A DNA stretch of 64,000 nucleotides from M3007 sp041736625 (GTDB taxonomy: Bacteria > Bacteroidota > Bacteroidia > Chitinophagales > Saprospiraceae), in assembly GCA_041736625.1 (NCBI GenBank), contig JBGSTG010000057.1, forward strand, positions 1 to 64,000, written 5' to 3'. The notes beneath the pieces are model-generated. The model worked only from the letters and a program-made list of their open reading frames with translations. It made no database searches and was not told the DNA's origin. The position numbers and the translations under genes were made by a program. Positions within the stretch are counted from its first letter, which is position 1. Each line of letters opens with the position of its first letter. Of this stretch, positions 62,943-64,000 are shown piece after piece.

Positions 62943-63752
62943 ATGTTAAAGTTGCTTTTCAAACGCTGTTCATTCCTGCTATTCCTTTCGCTGTCCGTCG
63001 GCACTAATGGTCAGACCCTGCACTTCATCGCCAGCATCGATCAGGTGAACGACGACATCAGGCAGGGTTGCGCCAAAGATTACGAGGAGGCGTTTGCGCT
63101 GTTCCGTGCCATAGCTCAGGACGCCGGCATGCGCTTTAACCATCAAAAGTTGCCGTTTAATCAAGGCTCAGTGGAGTCTTACCTTGAGCGTTTTACCTGC
63201 GGACCAGACGACGTGGTTGTGTTTTTGTATTCGGGTCACGCATTTCGCTACGAAGACGACAACGAGGAAGAGTGGCCCTGGCCCTACCTGTTCTACTGCA
63301 ACCGTGCGCAGTCGGGGGCCGATACCGAAAATTGTGAAGTGGACATGGAGGAGGTGCAAGAAGACATCAAGTATAGCAAACCGCGCATGTCCATCGTATT
63401 GGGCGACTGTTGCAACGACGTTCAGAACAGCCCGGCTTCAAACGCCATGCTCAGCCAGTATGGTTCGGTTGCAGAGGATTCGGATCCGAACAGTACCGGC
63501 ACTTATGCCCACCTGGATTTGATCCGGTCGTTCCGCGGGCACATCATTGCCAGCGCCGCCAAACCCGGGCAACAGGCCGAGACAAACGACTCAGAAGGCT
63601 CGTACTTCTTCGGAGCCTTCCGGTACAACCTGTTGAACGCGTTGAAATCACAGCAACCAACCTCTTGGGAAAATATACTCGCCAATACCCGGAACACTGT
63701 AATGAAAATGAGCAATAACCAGCAAACACCCATGTTCAGAGTAACCAAATAG
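62943..63752 (+). CDS. Small secreted caspase-family protein
   Basis: 269 residues. Signal peptide MLKLLFKRCSFLLFLSLSVGTNGQ. Caspase-like fold: HFIASIDQVNDDIRQGCAKDYEEAFALFRAI, His99 in VVVFLYSGHAFRY, Cys156-Cys157 in SIVLGDCCNDV, and later GHIIASAAKPGQQAETND with SYFFGAFRYNLLNAL, as in peptidase C14 proteins. Only the catalytic domain is present; no TPR. It follows the caspase-TPR gene by 96 bases on the same strand. Two secreted caspases side by side could act in sequence, but that is inference. Confidence 0.8.
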   Translation: MLKLLFKRCSFLLFLSLSVGTNGQTLHFIASIDQVNDDIRQGCAKDYEEAFALFRAIAQDAGMRFNHQKLPFNQGSVESYLERFTCGPDDVVVFLYSGHAFRYEDDNEEEWPWPYLFYCNRAQSGADTENCEVDMEEVQEDIKYSKPRMSIVLGDCCNDVQNSPASNAMLSQYGSVAEDSDPNSTGTYAHLDLIRSFRGHIIASAAKPGQQAETNDSEGSYFFGAFRYNLLNALKSQQPTSWENILANTRNTVMKMSNNQQTPMFRVTK

Positions 63753-63798
63753 CGAAAATAAACGGCAACGCATTCCCTTTTTTTAAACAATATACACC

Positions 63799-64000
63799 AT
63801 GAAACACCTGATGCTGATCCTGGCCTTGCATTTATTTGCGTTTTCTGGCCTCTTCGCGCAATCTGCGCTCGCTGCGCTGCGGAACAACCCACCTACATCG
63901 TCGTCGTCCGCCAAACCTAAACACACCAACAAGAAAAAAGGTCTTGGCAGCCACGACCGGCCCGACAAGGTGGAGGATGCCCGCGTCGGCCAGGCCTTTG
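63799..64000 (+). CDS. Secreted protein, cut off by the window end
   Basis: At least 67 residues. ATG 63799 gives MKHLMLILALHLFAFSGLFAQ, a signal peptide. The visible mature part is low-complexity and basic (NPPTSSSSAKPKHTNKKKGL). No family can be assigned. Same strand as the two caspase genes, 46 bases after the second. Confidence 0.6.
   Translation, partial: MKHLMLILALHLFAFSGLFAQSALAALRNNPPTSSSSAKPKHTNKKKGLGSHDRPDKVEDARVGQAF

Overview
The window looks like chromosomal DNA of a Bacteroidota bacterium close to the Saprospiria (Haliscomenobacter/Lewinella-like). Evidence: two proteins end in type IX secretion (Por) sorting domains, HYR/PKD-like repeat proteins and secreted CHAT and caspase proteases with TPRs are present, atpD-atpC stands apart from other ATP synthase genes, and many starts have the Bacteroidota -7 box TAnnTTTG rather than a Shine-Dalgarno. 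No rRNA, tRNA or CRISPR array was recognised.

Left part (1-10.5 kb). mnmE is followed by an accessory block. First comes a type IV toxin-antitoxin locus with an intact AbiEi antitoxin, a gutted AbiEii toxin, and a second copy of the last ~57 bp of mnmE. Then come a RhuM-family gene and a four-gene condensin-like operon (SMC ATPase, Toprim nuclease, kleisin-like, KITE-like). This operon resembles Wadjet/MksBEFG but has the order C-D-A-B, and a pentapeptide-repeat ORF follows it. It is the best candidate for an undescribed system variant.

Middle part (10.5-33.5 kb). A 15-repeat T9SS surface protein, a fused acyl-CoA mutase (IcmF type), a T9SS purple-acid-phosphatase-like enzyme, and an arsenic operon arsR-arsM-acr3-metallophosphoesterase whose promoter sits between two ArsR-type palindromes. 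Next are an orphan TolC-HlyD pair, then small genes separated by four copies of a ~90 bp palindromic dispersed repeat, then clpB with ten heptamer repeats just upstream.

Right-middle part (33.5-43.2 kb). Two secreted TPR-CHAT protease paralogues with near-identical ends, two AAA/DUF4143 ATPases and a vapBC pair. Two decayed copies of the CHAT 3' end flank the vapBC pair and the second ATPase gene. The layout 'gene, cargo, second copy of that gene's 3' end' thus occurs three times, counting mnmE-abiE.

Right part (43.2-64 kb). Mostly housekeeping: ftsY, a LytTR regulator, a LysM lytic transglycosylase, atpDC, panB, mltG, and the rod-shape cluster mreB-mreC-mreD-mrdA with an MFS transporter where rodA often lies. 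A P-type ATPase, two more secreted caspase-fold proteases and a cut-off secreted protein end the window. No computation was run: family calls rest on motifs read by eye and on remembered family features.
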